Part shown: piece by piece, positions 25,964 through 33,773 of the stretch
Layout: each line of letters opens with the position of its first letter
How positions within the stretch are numbered: the stretch's first letter is position 1
DNA from: Rikenella microfusus DSM 15922
GTDB taxonomy: Bacteria > Bacteroidota > Bacteroidia > Bacteroidales > Rikenellaceae
NCBI RefSeq assembly: GCF_000427365.1
Contig: NZ_KE386488.1
Span: 2,629,783-2,693,782, forward strand
Direction of reading: 5' to 3'
Length of the DNA: 64,000 nucleotides
Made by a program: the position numbers and the translations under genes
Notes under the pieces: model-generated
What the model was told of the DNA's origin: nothing
What the model saw: the letters and a program-made list of their open reading frames with translations, nothing else
The model's database searches: none

Positions 25964-26365
25964 ATGAAAACAACCTCCCGAAGTGCGCATGGCTGCCTGT
26001 CCACAACCGTAAAAAGAAGACTCGAACAAACTGCAGCACGGACAATATACGGTCTATTGCTATTTTATTACGTACTTTCAAGCTCCGACACCCCCTGGAA
26101 CGACAAGCTCAGAATATACGGCGCCGTCGGATATATCTTCTTGCCATACGACCTCATCCCCGAAAGTATCCATATTATCGGTTGCACGGACGATTTCGCA
26201 GCTATCTTCATCGGTTGCAAAGCCATACGGGCGAATATCACTGCCGCTGTTGCGTCCCGCGCCCGCAAATATCTGCGAAAACGATTCGGGGTACAAATTC
26301 AGAAAACAGGCAAAACCGCCGCACCGAAAACAGTTACTGAAAATACGGGCACCGACTTAACATAA
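25964..26365 (+). CDS. DUF1232 (YkvA-like) membrane protein
   Basis: The 133-residue product contains the DUF1232 signature: LLLFYYVLSSSDTPWNDKL followed by GAVGYIFLPYDLIPESI and a conserved GCTDDFAAI. There are one or two membrane-associated helices and a basic C-terminal tail. Function of the family is unknown. The ATG at 25964 is chosen because the conserved part starts after it; the frame is open up to 25904. It converges with the XRE gene, with 16 bp between the stops. Confidence 0.78.
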   Translation: MKTTSRSAHGCLSTTVKRRLEQTAARTIYGLLLFYYVLSSSDTPWNDKLRIYGAVGYIFLPYDLIPESIHIIGCTDDFAAIFIGCKAIRANITAAVASRARKYLRKRFGVQIQKTGKTAAPKTVTENTGTDLT

Positions 26366-26381
26366 TTAATCGTCCGAAAAA

Positions 26382-26903
26382 TCAATTACGGTATTCGTCG
26401 AACGATCCGTCCGCATAAAAGATTATTACTCTCGAAATCGACTTCCTGTCTGCACGAGAAGCATCATTTCCTTCAGTCATGGTTTTATCCGGAATACGAC
26501 TATTTACAACCGTAACAGGATCATTATCGTTTTCCGAAATATCCTTATCTTCCTTATTTAAAGAATATTCAAACATATCTCCCTGTCGAACCGTATCTTT
26601 ATTTTCCGTTTGAATCGTTCCATTAGTTTCTGTTACATTTGTAATTCGATTTTCATTTACATCTGTATTCGGGCTGTTTCTATTTTTCGGGTTACTCTTG
26701 TAAATTTCACCAATTCCATTAATCAACCAATCGGGGTTTAAACTTGGAAAACGCAATAATATACGGGATATAAAATCGAAATTCGGCTTATTACGGCCTG
26801 ATAACAAATGCGATATACTGGAAGGTTGAACCTCCATAATTTCCGCGAATTTTACAGCTGTAAGCCCTTCGGATTTCAGGAATTGCGCCAGACGATCTTT
26901 CAT
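26382..26903 (-). CDS. Small XRE-family regulator in an AT-rich island
   Basis: A 173-residue protein with an N-terminal helix-turn-helix (residues 2-60: FLKSEGLTAVKFAEIMEVQP, SISHLLSGRNKPNFDF, then NPDWLINGIGEIY). A disordered, Asn/Glu/Thr-rich linker follows, then a C-terminal strand motif ISRVIIFYADGSFDEY. The HTH resembles phage-repressor-like proteins of Bacteroidetes. The ATG at 26903 is preferred over TTG at 26921 because the -7 box at 26925-26932 would start the mRNA after the TTG. Base composition is far more AT-rich than its neighbours, suggesting foreign origin or silencing-prone DNA. Target unknown. Confidence 0.8.
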   Translation of the reverse strand: MKDRLAQFLKSEGLTAVKFAEIMEVQPSSISHLLSGRNKPNFDFISRILLRFPSLNPDWLINGIGEIYKSNPKNRNSPNTDVNENRITNVTETNGTIQTENKDTVRQGDMFEYSLNKEDKDISENDNDPVTVVNSRIPDKTMTEGNDASRADRKSISRVIIFYADGSFDEYRN

Positions 26904-26924
26904 GCTTGTAACTTTACTCAATCA

Positions 26925-26955
26925 CAAATATAATCTAATCCTCTGAAATCACAAC
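26925..26955 (-). promoter_or_regulatory. XRE gene promoter (-33 GTTG, -7 TATATTTG)
   Basis: TATATTTG (26925-26932) and GTTG (26952-26955) on the minus strand are 19 bp apart. The predicted leader is about 15 nt, supporting the ATG at 26903. Confidence 0.65.
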
Positions 26956-27260
26956 AAGATTTACATCTCCCTGCTTTTTATTTTCGCCAAGAACAACAAT
27001 CCAAACATACAATGCAACTCCATATAAAAATATTATTTAACTGATTTACATATAATTATGATATGAAATTAAATGTACAAACATAAGAATAAGACATGGA
27101 TAAAATACACATAGACAAATAAGTAAAACAAATAAATCATATAAAAATATATAACAAGCAGATATAATGATATATGCAATAACAAAATAGCACTTCCAGT
27201 GAATATAATTATTGTGACTTACATTGTATTGAATTACAAAAGTAACCGCTATCTTTAACG
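26956..27260. other. Very AT-rich gap without genes
   Basis: About 300 bp made mostly of A and T, with short runs of AAAATA and TATAT type. No frame, hairpin or tRNA is visible. It strongly differs from the GC-rich flanks and may be a curved regulatory region or the edge of an acquired segment. Confidence 0.5.
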
Positions 27261-27298
27261 AAAAACAAAAAGGGCAGGCCCGAAATGGGCCTGCCCTT
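27261..27298 (-). terminator. Terminator of the rel-HIT operon
   Basis: 12-bp stem AAGGGCAGGCCC / GGGCCTGCCCTT with a five-base loop; on the minus strand followed by TTTGTTTTT. Confidence 0.85.
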
Positions 27299-27326
27299 CT
27301 CTATTCAATCGTTTTAAGGACTCTTT

Positions 27327-27713
27327 TTAAAAGCGGATCTTGGATTGGATCGTCTGAAATTCCTCCGGAGACAGTTTCAGCTTCGGCCGGCTGAAATCCA
27401 AATCGCCTCCTTCGCGGAGAGGTACCAAATGAATATGGGCATGCGGCACATCGAGACCGATGACCGCCACACCGATTCGTTGGCAAGGCACCGCCTCCCG
27501 GATCCGGGCCGCGACTTTCTTCGCAAAAACCATCATCCCCGCCAGATCGCGGTCTTCCAAATCGAAAAGATAATCGATCTCTTTCTTAGGTACGACCAAC
27601 GTATGTCCCTCTGCCAAAGGATTTATATCCAAAAATGCAAAATAATTCTCGTCTTCCGCAATCTTGTAACAGGGAATCTCCCCGCGGATGATCTTGGTGA
27701 AAATCGTAGCCAT
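27327..27713 (-). CDS. HIT-family nucleotide hydrolase
   Basis: A 128-residue histidine-triad protein. FTKIIRGEIPCYKIAED opens the family fold, and HAHIHLVPL carries the H-x-H-x-H active site, whose central His attacks nucleotide phosphoramidates such as adenosine 5'-monophosphoramidate. Full family length. It is the last gene of a group rel - small membrane protein - HIT, with 30 bp before it and a terminator after it. Confidence 0.92.
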   Translation of the reverse strand: MATIFTKIIRGEIPCYKIAEDENYFAFLDINPLAEGHTLVVPKKEIDYLFDLEDRDLAGMMVFAKKVAARIREAVPCQRIGVAVIGLDVPHAHIHLVPLREGGDLDFSRPKLKLSPEEFQTIQSKIRF

Positions 27714-27743
27714 TCTCCGTCAGACATTAATTATGTTAAATGA

Positions 27744-28154
27744 TTAGTATTCTCTGTATTTGGGGTTCAACAACTCATTCGAAATAATGATCGCCCTCAG
27801 ATCCGGAACTTCCGGCTGTTTTTGTTCGCTCTCCTCAAATAACGGCCGATCTCCGTTTCCCTCCTCGTTCTGCTGCCGCAACGGGGAAACCGCCGCCGTT
27901 TCTTCCGTCGCCGAACCATTCAGCTCCTCTTCTGCCGCACGCTGCAATCGGTCGGATTGATGCGATTCCCTTCCCGACGCTCCATCGGAATCCGTTTCCG
28001 ACACGCTTTCCGGTGCCGGAAACGGAAAATTCTCACCGCCAGGCATCCGGTGCGGCGATCGCTCCCCGCCCCTCTTCCCCTTTGCCGCACTCCATATTCC
28101 ATATGCTATCACCCCCGCGATGATCAGAAATTGCACGACCTGCCCGTTTTCCAT
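27744..28154 (-). CDS. Small membrane-anchored protein of unknown function
   Basis: A 136-residue protein with one N-terminal membrane helix (about 7-24, VVQFLIIAGVIAYGIWSA), a long acidic Ser/Glu-rich disordered middle and a short conserved-looking end, LRAIIISNELLNPKYREY. The end has the look of a peptide motif that docks on a partner. It sits 12 bp after rel and 30 bp before the HIT gene, so it is co-transcribed with rel; a link to stringent signalling is only inference. I do not recognise the family. Confidence 0.65.
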   Translation of the reverse strand: MENGQVVQFLIIAGVIAYGIWSAAKGKRGGERSPHRMPGGENFPFPAPESVSETDSDGASGRESHQSDRLQRAAEEELNGSATEETAAVSPLRQQNEEGNGDRPLFEESEQKQPEVPDLRAIIISNELLNPKYREY

Positions 28155-28166
28155 AGAATTTTCCGT

Positions 28167-30476
28167 TTAATCGACCATCGAAGCCTCCGTCCGGTTCACC
28201 TTTTCCACACCCTTCGCCGACCGTACCTTGTCCATAATCATTTTCAAATCCTCGCTGCTGCGCACATAAAGGCTGATCGTACCCTCGAAAATACCGTCAT
28301 GGCTATGGATATGCAGCTCCCGTATATTGACATTCAACTCGCCGCTGATAATCTTCGCCAGGTCGTACAATATGCCTACGCGGTCGATGCCCCGCACTTC
28401 GATCACCGCCAGATACGACATCACCTTCTCGCTCGACCATTTGACCGGCACGATCCGTTCCCCATGCTGGGCCGATAACTTGACCGCATTATGGCAGTTT
28501 TTCTTATGTACCTCCACCCTGCCGTCGTCCATCTTGAAACCGACCACTTCGTCTCCCGGTATCGGATTGCAGCATTCGGCCATCACATACCGGTAACCGG
28601 CCTGTTCGCCCCCCTCTTCCCCCTCCTTTTTCTTCCTGTCATCGCCCGTCCCCAGGAAACGGAACGGGTTGGCGAACTGGAGCGTCCAGTACTTCATCAA
28701 CTTACTGGCGGCATTCTGTTTCAGGATCTTGTCCAGACCGTCCAACCGGATGATTCCCGCCCCCAGTTTACTGTAAAACTCATCCTTGCCGGCAGAATGA
28801 TAGGCCGGCAGCACTTTGCGGAATACCCTGGCCTGCAAAGGTACGCCGAGCTTTTTCATCTCCGCCTCGAACAACTCCTGGCCCCTCACGATATTATTTT
28901 CGCCGTCGCGTTTCAGGAACTGCTTGATATGCGTCCTCGCTTTCGCCGTCGTGATGTGATCGAGCCACTCGACCTGAGGCCGGGCATTCTGCGAAGTCAG
29001 GATTTCGATCTGGTCGCCGGTATGGATTTCTGCGAAAAGGGGCGTGATTTTGTAATTCACTTTGGCCCCGATCGCGCGATTCCCGATCTTGGAGTGTATT
29101 TCATAAGCGAAATCCAGCACCGTCGCCCCTTTCGGCATCGTTCTGGACTCCCCGTCGGGAGTAAAGACCACGATCTCGGATACCTGGAGGTTCATCTTGA
29201 AGTTGTCCATGAACTCCACGGCGTCTTCCGAAGGGCTGTTCAACGCCTCCCGGAGCTGCGCCAGCCACTGATCCAGCTCGCGGTCATTGCCGGCATCTTC
29301 CCCGCCTTTTCCCTCCGCCTTGTATTTCCAATGCGCCGCAAAACCGCGTTCTGCGATTTCGTTCATCCGCTCCGAACGTATCTGGACTTCGGCCCAAACC
29401 CCTTCCGGCCCCATTACCGTGCAATGCAGCGCCTCGTACCCGTTCGCTTTCGGGATATTGACCCAGTCCCGTATCCGGTCCGGCTTCGGTTTATAAATAT
29501 CCGTAATCAACGAATAGACATGCCAGCATTGGGATTTTTCGGGAATCAGCGGCGAAGGCTTGAATACGATCCGGATCGCGAACAGGTCGTAAATCTCTTC
29601 GAACGAAACCTGCTTGCGCTTCATTTTTTTCCAGATCGAATAAATCGACTTGACACGCCCCGAAATTTCGAACTCGATATTGTTCTCCTTGAGTTTCTCG
29701 ATAATCGGGGGGTTGAACTTTTCGATAAACTGGAGCCGCTGCGGCTCCGTATCGGCCAGTTTCTGTTTGATCTGATTATATTCGTCCGGGAACCGATATT
29801 TGAGGCTCAGGTCTTCGAACTCCGTCTTGATCGCATAAAGCCCCAGCCGGTGCGCCAACGGTGCGAAAAGGTAAATCGTCTCCGAGGCGATCTTCATCTG
29901 TTTGTGCTTGGGCATCGACCCCAGCGTCCGCATGTTGTGCAACCGGTCGGCGATCTTGATCAGGCATACCCGTATATCGTCCGACAGGGTCAGGAGCATT
30001 TTTTTGAAATTCTCCGCCTGTTTGGATATATCCTGCGCGAAAGCCCCTTCCAGTTTGGTCAGCTCGTCCACCATCGACGCGACTTTGGCCCCGAAATGGT
30101 GTTCGATGTCTTCGACCGTATAATCCGTGTCTTCCACCACATCGTGCAGGAGCGCCGCCATAACCGATTTTACCCCCAGCCCGATTTCCACTACGACGAT
30201 CCGGGCAACCGAAAGCGGATGCGTAATATACGGCTCCCCGGAATGGCGTTTCACCCCTTTATGCGCCTCATTGGCGAAATAGAAAGCCTGACGGATACGC
30301 TCGTAATCCCCCTCGCTTTTACAGATCGGCGCACACCGTTCCAGCAATTCGTCGAACTGCTGCTGCACCATCAATTCATCCTTATCGTAATTGTCCCGGG
30401 CCGGTCTCGTTCCGGATTCGGCCGGTACTGTCGCTGGTGCGGGATTTTCACCGAAAGAGGGGTTGAAATCTGTCAT
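28167..30476 (-). CDS. rel: Bifunctional (p)ppGpp synthetase/hydrolase, Rel/SpoT
   Basis: A 769-residue RSH enzyme. In order: HD hydrolase domain (about 60-210; HSGEPYITHPLSVA, LLHDVVEDTDYT, intact HDxxED), synthetase domain (about 255-410; DLFAIRIVF, RDWVNIPKANGYEALHC, VQIRSERMNEIAERG), TGS domain (about 455-515; VFTPDGESRTMPKGATVLDFAYEIHS), zinc-finger-like region (AECCNPIPGDEVVGF) and C-terminal ACT domain (VRGIDRVGILYDLAKIIS). Both catalytic halves look active, so this enzyme both makes and degrades the alarmone. It leads the operon containing the small membrane protein and HIT. Confidence 0.95.
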   Translation of the reverse strand: MTDFNPSFGENPAPATVPAESGTRPARDNYDKDELMVQQQFDELLERCAPICKSEGDYERIRQAFYFANEAHKGVKRHSGEPYITHPLSVARIVVVEIGLGVKSVMAALLHDVVEDTDYTVEDIEHHFGAKVASMVDELTKLEGAFAQDISKQAENFKKMLLTLSDDIRVCLIKIADRLHNMRTLGSMPKHKQMKIASETIYLFAPLAHRLGLYAIKTEFEDLSLKYRFPDEYNQIKQKLADTEPQRLQFIEKFNPPIIEKLKENNIEFEISGRVKSIYSIWKKMKRKQVSFEEIYDLFAIRIVFKPSPLIPEKSQCWHVYSLITDIYKPKPDRIRDWVNIPKANGYEALHCTVMGPEGVWAEVQIRSERMNEIAERGFAAHWKYKAEGKGGEDAGNDRELDQWLAQLREALNSPSEDAVEFMDNFKMNLQVSEIVVFTPDGESRTMPKGATVLDFAYEIHSKIGNRAIGAKVNYKITPLFAEIHTGDQIEILTSQNARPQVEWLDHITTAKARTHIKQFLKRDGENNIVRGQELFEAEMKKLGVPLQARVFRKVLPAYHSAGKDEFYSKLGAGIIRLDGLDKILKQNAASKLMKYWTLQFANPFRFLGTGDDRKKKEGEEGGEQAGYRYVMAECCNPIPGDEVVGFKMDDGRVEVHKKNCHNAVKLSAQHGERIVPVKWSSEKVMSYLAVIEVRGIDRVGILYDLAKIISGELNVNIRELHIHSHDGIFEGTISLYVRSSEDLKMIMDKVRSAKGVEKVNRTEASMVD

Positions 30477-30534
30477 AGTCTACATTTTTCAGAACCCAAG
30501 ATACAATTTTTCCCGCAATAATCCGTTACCCGAC

Positions 30535-30575
30535 CTAAAAAAGGCGGGCTTTCGTCTTGAAGACGAAAGCCCGCC
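30535..30575 (-). terminator. Terminator of the pgm-recA operon
   Basis: Perfect 15-bp stem GGCGGGCTTTCGTCT / AGACGAAAGCCCGCC with a three-base loop; on the minus strand it runs into seven T. It lies 28 bp past the recA stop. Confidence 0.9.
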
Positions 30576-30602
30576 CGTACTCCGAACCGGCTGTCGGCGG
30601 AG

Positions 30603-31676
30603 CTATTCCTTCGCCTGGGCCAACGCCTCGCGCACCTTGGCCTCCAGCTCTTCGGTCAGCGCGGCATCCTGCAAGAGCAGATTCTTCACGGCGTCCCGTC
30701 CCTGAGCCAGTTTCCGGTCGCCGTACGAGAACCACGAACCGCTCTTCTTGATGATATTGAATTCCACGCCCCAGTCGATAATTTCGCCGACCTTGGATAT
30801 TCCTTCGCCGAAAACGATATCGAATTCGGTTTTACGGAAAGGCGGGGCCATTTTATTCTTCACGATCTTTACTTTCGTCCGGTTCCCGGTCGCCTCGTCG
30901 CCGTCTTTCAGGCTCGTTCCCTTGCGCACATCGACCCGGATCGAAGCATAGAATTTCAGGGCATTCCCCCCGGTAGTCGTTTCCGGATTGCCGAACATCA
31001 CGCCGATCTTCTCACGCAACTGGTTGATAAATATACACAACGTGTTAGTTTTACTGATCGTGCCGGTCAATTTACGCAGAGCCTGAGACATCAGCCTGGC
31101 CTGCAAGCCGACTTTGGAATCCCCCATATCCCCCTCGATCTCCGCTTTCGGCGTCAGGGCCGCCACCGAGTCGATCACCACGATATCGATCGCGCTCGAA
31201 CGGATCAGGTGGTCGGCGATCTCCAGCGCCTGCTCTCCGTTATCCGGCTGAGAAATCAGCAGATTGTCCACATCCACGCCCAGTTTTTCCGCATAAAAAC
31301 GGTCGAAAGCATGTTCGGCGTCGATGAATGCCGCGATGCCTCCCGCTTTCTGCGCCTCCGCGATCGCATGGATCGCCAGCGTCGTCTTACCCGACGATTC
31401 CGGCCCGTAAATCTCCACGATCCGGCCCCGCGGATAACCGCCGATGCCCAGCGCGTGGTCCAGCCCGATCGACCCCGACGAAATCACCGGCACGTCGGCG
31501 ACCACGTGGTCGCTCATCCGCATGATCGTCCCCTTGCCGAAATCCTTTTCGAGTTTATCCATCGCCGCCTGAAGCACTTTCAGCTTTTCAGCCGGTATCT
31601 CCGGCCGTTTCCTGGCGGCCGTTTTTTCCGCCTCCGCCGTCTTGGGCGCCGGAGCCTTTTCTTTTTCTTCTGCCAT
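30603..31676 (-). CDS. recA: Recombinase RecA
   Basis: A 357-residue RecA with an N-terminal Ala/Lys/Glu-rich tail of about 25 residues, Walker [10 protein letters not shown] (91-99), Walker [16 protein letters not shown], loops L1/L2 ([29 protein letters not shown]) and a C-terminal acidic-basic tail. It drives homologous strand exchange and LexA co-proteolysis where LexA exists. It follows bcp by 18 bp and is the last gene of a five-gene run, so its expression is at least partly tied to that operon. No LexA-type box could be recognised upstream. Confidence 0.97.
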   Translation of the reverse strand: MAEEKEKAPAPKTAEAEKTAARKRPEIPAEKLKVLQAAMDKLEKDFGKGTIMRMSDHVVADVPVISSGSIGLDHALGIGGYPRGRIVEIYGPESSGKTTLAIHAIAEAQKAGGIAAFIDAEHAFDRFYAEKLGVDVDNLLISQPDNGEQALEIADHLIRSSAIDIVVIDSVAALTPKAEIEGDMGDSKVGLQARLMSQALRKLTGTISKTNTLCIFINQLREKIGVMFGNPETTTGGNALKFYASIRVDVRKGTSLKDGDEATGNRTKVKIVKNKMAPPFRKTEFDIVFGEGISKVGEIIDWGVEFNIIKKSGSWFSYGDRKLAQGRDAVKNLLLQDAALTEELEAKVREALAQAKE

Positions 31677-31694
31677 TCTTCGTTTCGTATGTAA

Positions 31695-32168
31695 TTATTG
31701 TTTTTCCGACTCGTACCATTCCAGAATCTGACCGAAATGATCTTTGGTTTTCACCTTATCGAAGACCTGTGCGATCACACCGTCAGTACCGATAATAAAG
31801 GTGGTACGGATCATGCCCATATAGGTGCGTCCCATGAATTTTTTTTCGCCCCATGTCCCGTACGCTTCCGCGATCCGGTGATCCGCATCGACCAACAGCG
31901 TGAACGGCAATCCGTGTTTTTCGATGAACTTCGCGTGCGAAGCCGCGCTGTCCGCGCTCACACCCAACACGACGAATCCCTTTTTCGACAGCTCCGAATA
32001 GCCGTCCCGGAGCGAACAGGCTTCGGCCGTACAACCCGGCGTATTGTCTTTCGGATAAAAGTAAAGGATCACGCTCTTGCCCCCTGCCAGTACGTCGGCC
32101 AGCGAAACGACCTTCCCGTCCTGATCCTGCGCCGCGAAGTCCGGCGCTTTATCTCCTGTTTTCAGCAT
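31695..32168 (-). CDS. bcp: Thioredoxin-dependent thiol peroxidase (BCP type)
   Basis: A 157-residue peroxiredoxin with peroxidatic Cys46 in PKDNTPGCTAEACSLRD and the resolving Cys51 five residues later, as in alpha-helix-2 atypical two-Cys BCPs. It reduces hydrogen peroxide and organic hydroperoxides in the cytoplasm with electrons from thioredoxin; a trxA gene is at 43176-43490. It lies between an SDR gene (21 bp upstream) and recA (18 bp downstream). Confidence 0.95.
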   Translation of the reverse strand: MLKTGDKAPDFAAQDQDGKVVSLADVLAGGKSVILYFYPKDNTPGCTAEACSLRDGYSELSKKGFVVLGVSADSAASHAKFIEKHGLPFTLLVDADHRIAEAYGTWGEKKFMGRTYMGMIRTTFIIGTDGVIAQVFDKVKTKDHFGQILEWYESEKQ

Positions 32169-32189
32169 AACGATTTTCTTTTCGGCATG

Positions 32190-32993
32190 TTACTTGAACG
32201 GCGAATCCGGTTCTTTCGCCATGTGGTTATAATACAATTTATCCAACAGCCCGGGCGCGAAAAATTTCAATATCCGCGTCGCCTTGCCGTCGAAGTCCAT
32301 CAACAGCGTCCGTTTGCGTTTGGCCACGGCTCGCACGATCCTCGCCGCCGCTTCATCCGCGGTCATCATTTTTCCCTCTTCGCGCGGCGAAGCGCCCTGC
32401 TGCGATCCGTCCGCCGTCAACGCCGCGAACCGCACGTTGGAGGCCGTAAATCCGGGCGCGACGATCAGCACGTGCACCTTTTTCTTCAGGTTCTCGACCC
32501 GCACCGTTTCCAACAATCCGTGCATCGCGTATTTCGATGCGGAATAACCGGTCCGGCCCGGCAAACCGTGGAAGCCGGCCACGGACGAAACTCCCACGAT
32601 ACTCCCGTGCGACCGCTGTATATAAGGCAGCGCATATTTGGTGCAATACACGGTGCCCCAGAAATTGGTATCCATCAACTTCCGCAATACGTCCAGATCC
32701 ACGTCGTCGAACAACGCCCGCATCGAAATCCCTGCATTGTTCACCAATACGTCGATCCGGCCGTAAACCTCCGCCGCCCGGTCGATCAGCCGCCGGCAAT
32801 CTTCCTCCTTCGAGACGTCGCACTGCACCGCCAATCCTTCGGTCGGCAACCCGGCGACCACCGTCTCCAGTTTACTGAGGCTCCGCGCTCCGGCGACCAC
32901 ATGCGCCCCGAGTGCCGAAAAACGACGCGCCAACGCCTCGCCGATCCCGGACGAAGCGCCCGTTACGACAACCACCTTATCTTTGAAATCCAT
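32190..32993 (-). CDS. Short-chain dehydrogenase/reductase
   Basis: A 267-residue classical SDR. It has the NADP(H)-binding TGASSGIGEALARRF near the N-terminus, NNAGIS, the catalytic Ser region VGVSSVAGFHG and Tyr-x-x-x-Lys in YSASKYAMHG. The extended C-terminal region ends in a basic FAPGLLDKLYYNHMAKE, typical of DltE/YqjQ-like reductases. Substrate not predictable. It follows the MBL gene with a 3-bp gap and belongs to the pgm-recA operon. Confidence 0.88.
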   Translation of the reverse strand: MDFKDKVVVVTGASSGIGEALARRFSALGAHVVAGARSLSKLETVVAGLPTEGLAVQCDVSKEEDCRRLIDRAAEVYGRIDVLVNNAGISMRALFDDVDLDVLRKLMDTNFWGTVYCTKYALPYIQRSHGSIVGVSSVAGFHGLPGRTGYSASKYAMHGLLETVRVENLKKKVHVLIVAPGFTASNVRFAALTADGSQQGASPREEGKMMTADEAAARIVRAVAKRKRTLLMDFDGKATRILKFFAPGLLDKLYYNHMAKEPDSPFK

Positions 32994-32996
32994 TCG

Positions 32997-33773
32997 TCAC
33001 ACTTTGATTTTCAATCCGTCATAGGCCGGAAAAACATTTTCCGGCAATTCCCTGCGCACCTCTTCATACCGTCCCAGCTGATGGGAAATATGCGTCAGGT
33101 AGGCCCGTTTCGGTTTCGCCCGGGCAATCACCGCCAACGCTTCGTCCAGCGTAAAGTGCGAAATATGTTTTTCCCGCCTCAGGGCGTTGACGACCAGCAC
33201 TTCCACCTCCCGGAATTTGTCGATCTGGCTTTCGTCGATCGCATTCATGTCCGTCAGGTAGCATATGTCGCCGATCCGGTAGCCCAATACCGGCAACCGA
33301 TAGTGCATGCCCCGCACGGGCATCACGCTCACACCGTGCACGTCGAATGCCTCCGCGTCCGAAAGGATCGGATGCAACACGACTTCCGGCACCCCCGGAT
33401 ACTTCTGTTCGGCGAAAGCGTAGTCGAAAACCCGTTCCAGCGTCTTTCGGACCCTCGGCTCGCAATAGATGTCCACCGGCCGCCGCATCACGTAATTGAA
33501 CGCCCGCACGTCGTCCATCCCTCCCACATGGTCCATATGCCCGTGCGTATAGAGGATGGCATCTATCCGGGAGACATGTTCGCGCAGCATCTGGTACCGG
33601 AAATCCGGTCCCGTGTCGATTACGATCCGTACTCCGTCCCGTTCGACGAGTACCGACGAGCGCAACCGTTTGTCGTGCGGGTCGGCCGACGTACAGACCT
33701 CGCAGCCGCAACCGATAATCGGCACCCCTTGCGAGGTGCCGGTCCCCAGAAAAGTAAGCTCAGTCTCAGACAA
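32997..33773 (-). CDS. MBL-fold metallo-hydrolase (PhnP-like)
   Basis: A 258-residue metallo-beta-lactamase-fold phosphodiesterase. Seen: LGTGTSQGVPIIGCGCEVC (with cysteines as in PhnP), the metal motif YTHGHMDHVGGMDD, and the later metal Asp/His in YLTDMNAI and LTHISHQLG. PhnP cleaves cyclic phosphodiesters; many Bacteroidetes carry this homologue without phosphonate genes, so the real substrate is unknown. Its start overlaps the pgm stop by 8 bp. Confidence 0.88.
   Translation of the reverse strand: MSETELTFLGTGTSQGVPIIGCGCEVCTSADPHDKRLRSSVLVERDGVRIVIDTGPDFRYQMLREHVSRIDAILYTHGHMDHVGGMDDVRAFNYVMRRPVDIYCEPRVRKTLERVFDYAFAEQKYPGVPEVVLHPILSDAEAFDVHGVSVMPVRGMHYRLPVLGYRIGDICYLTDMNAIDESQIDKFREVEVLVVNALRREKHISHFTLDEALAVIARAKPKRAYLTHISHQLGRYEEVRRELPENVFPAYDGLKIKV

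Noticed and set aside
25756..26004. 82-codon minus-strand frame with a hydrophobic segment
   Set aside because: Could be a small membrane protein, but it overlaps the start of the better-supported DUF1232 gene, has no promoter or ribosome site, and shows no family resemblance.
26956..27260. CRISPR or tandem repeat in the AT-rich gap
   Set aside because: No repeat unit of constant length and spacing could be found; only simple AT richness.
28491..30521. 676-codon open frame on the plus strand
   Set aside because: Antisense to rel; sequence is low-information His/Arg/Pro-rich with no domain.
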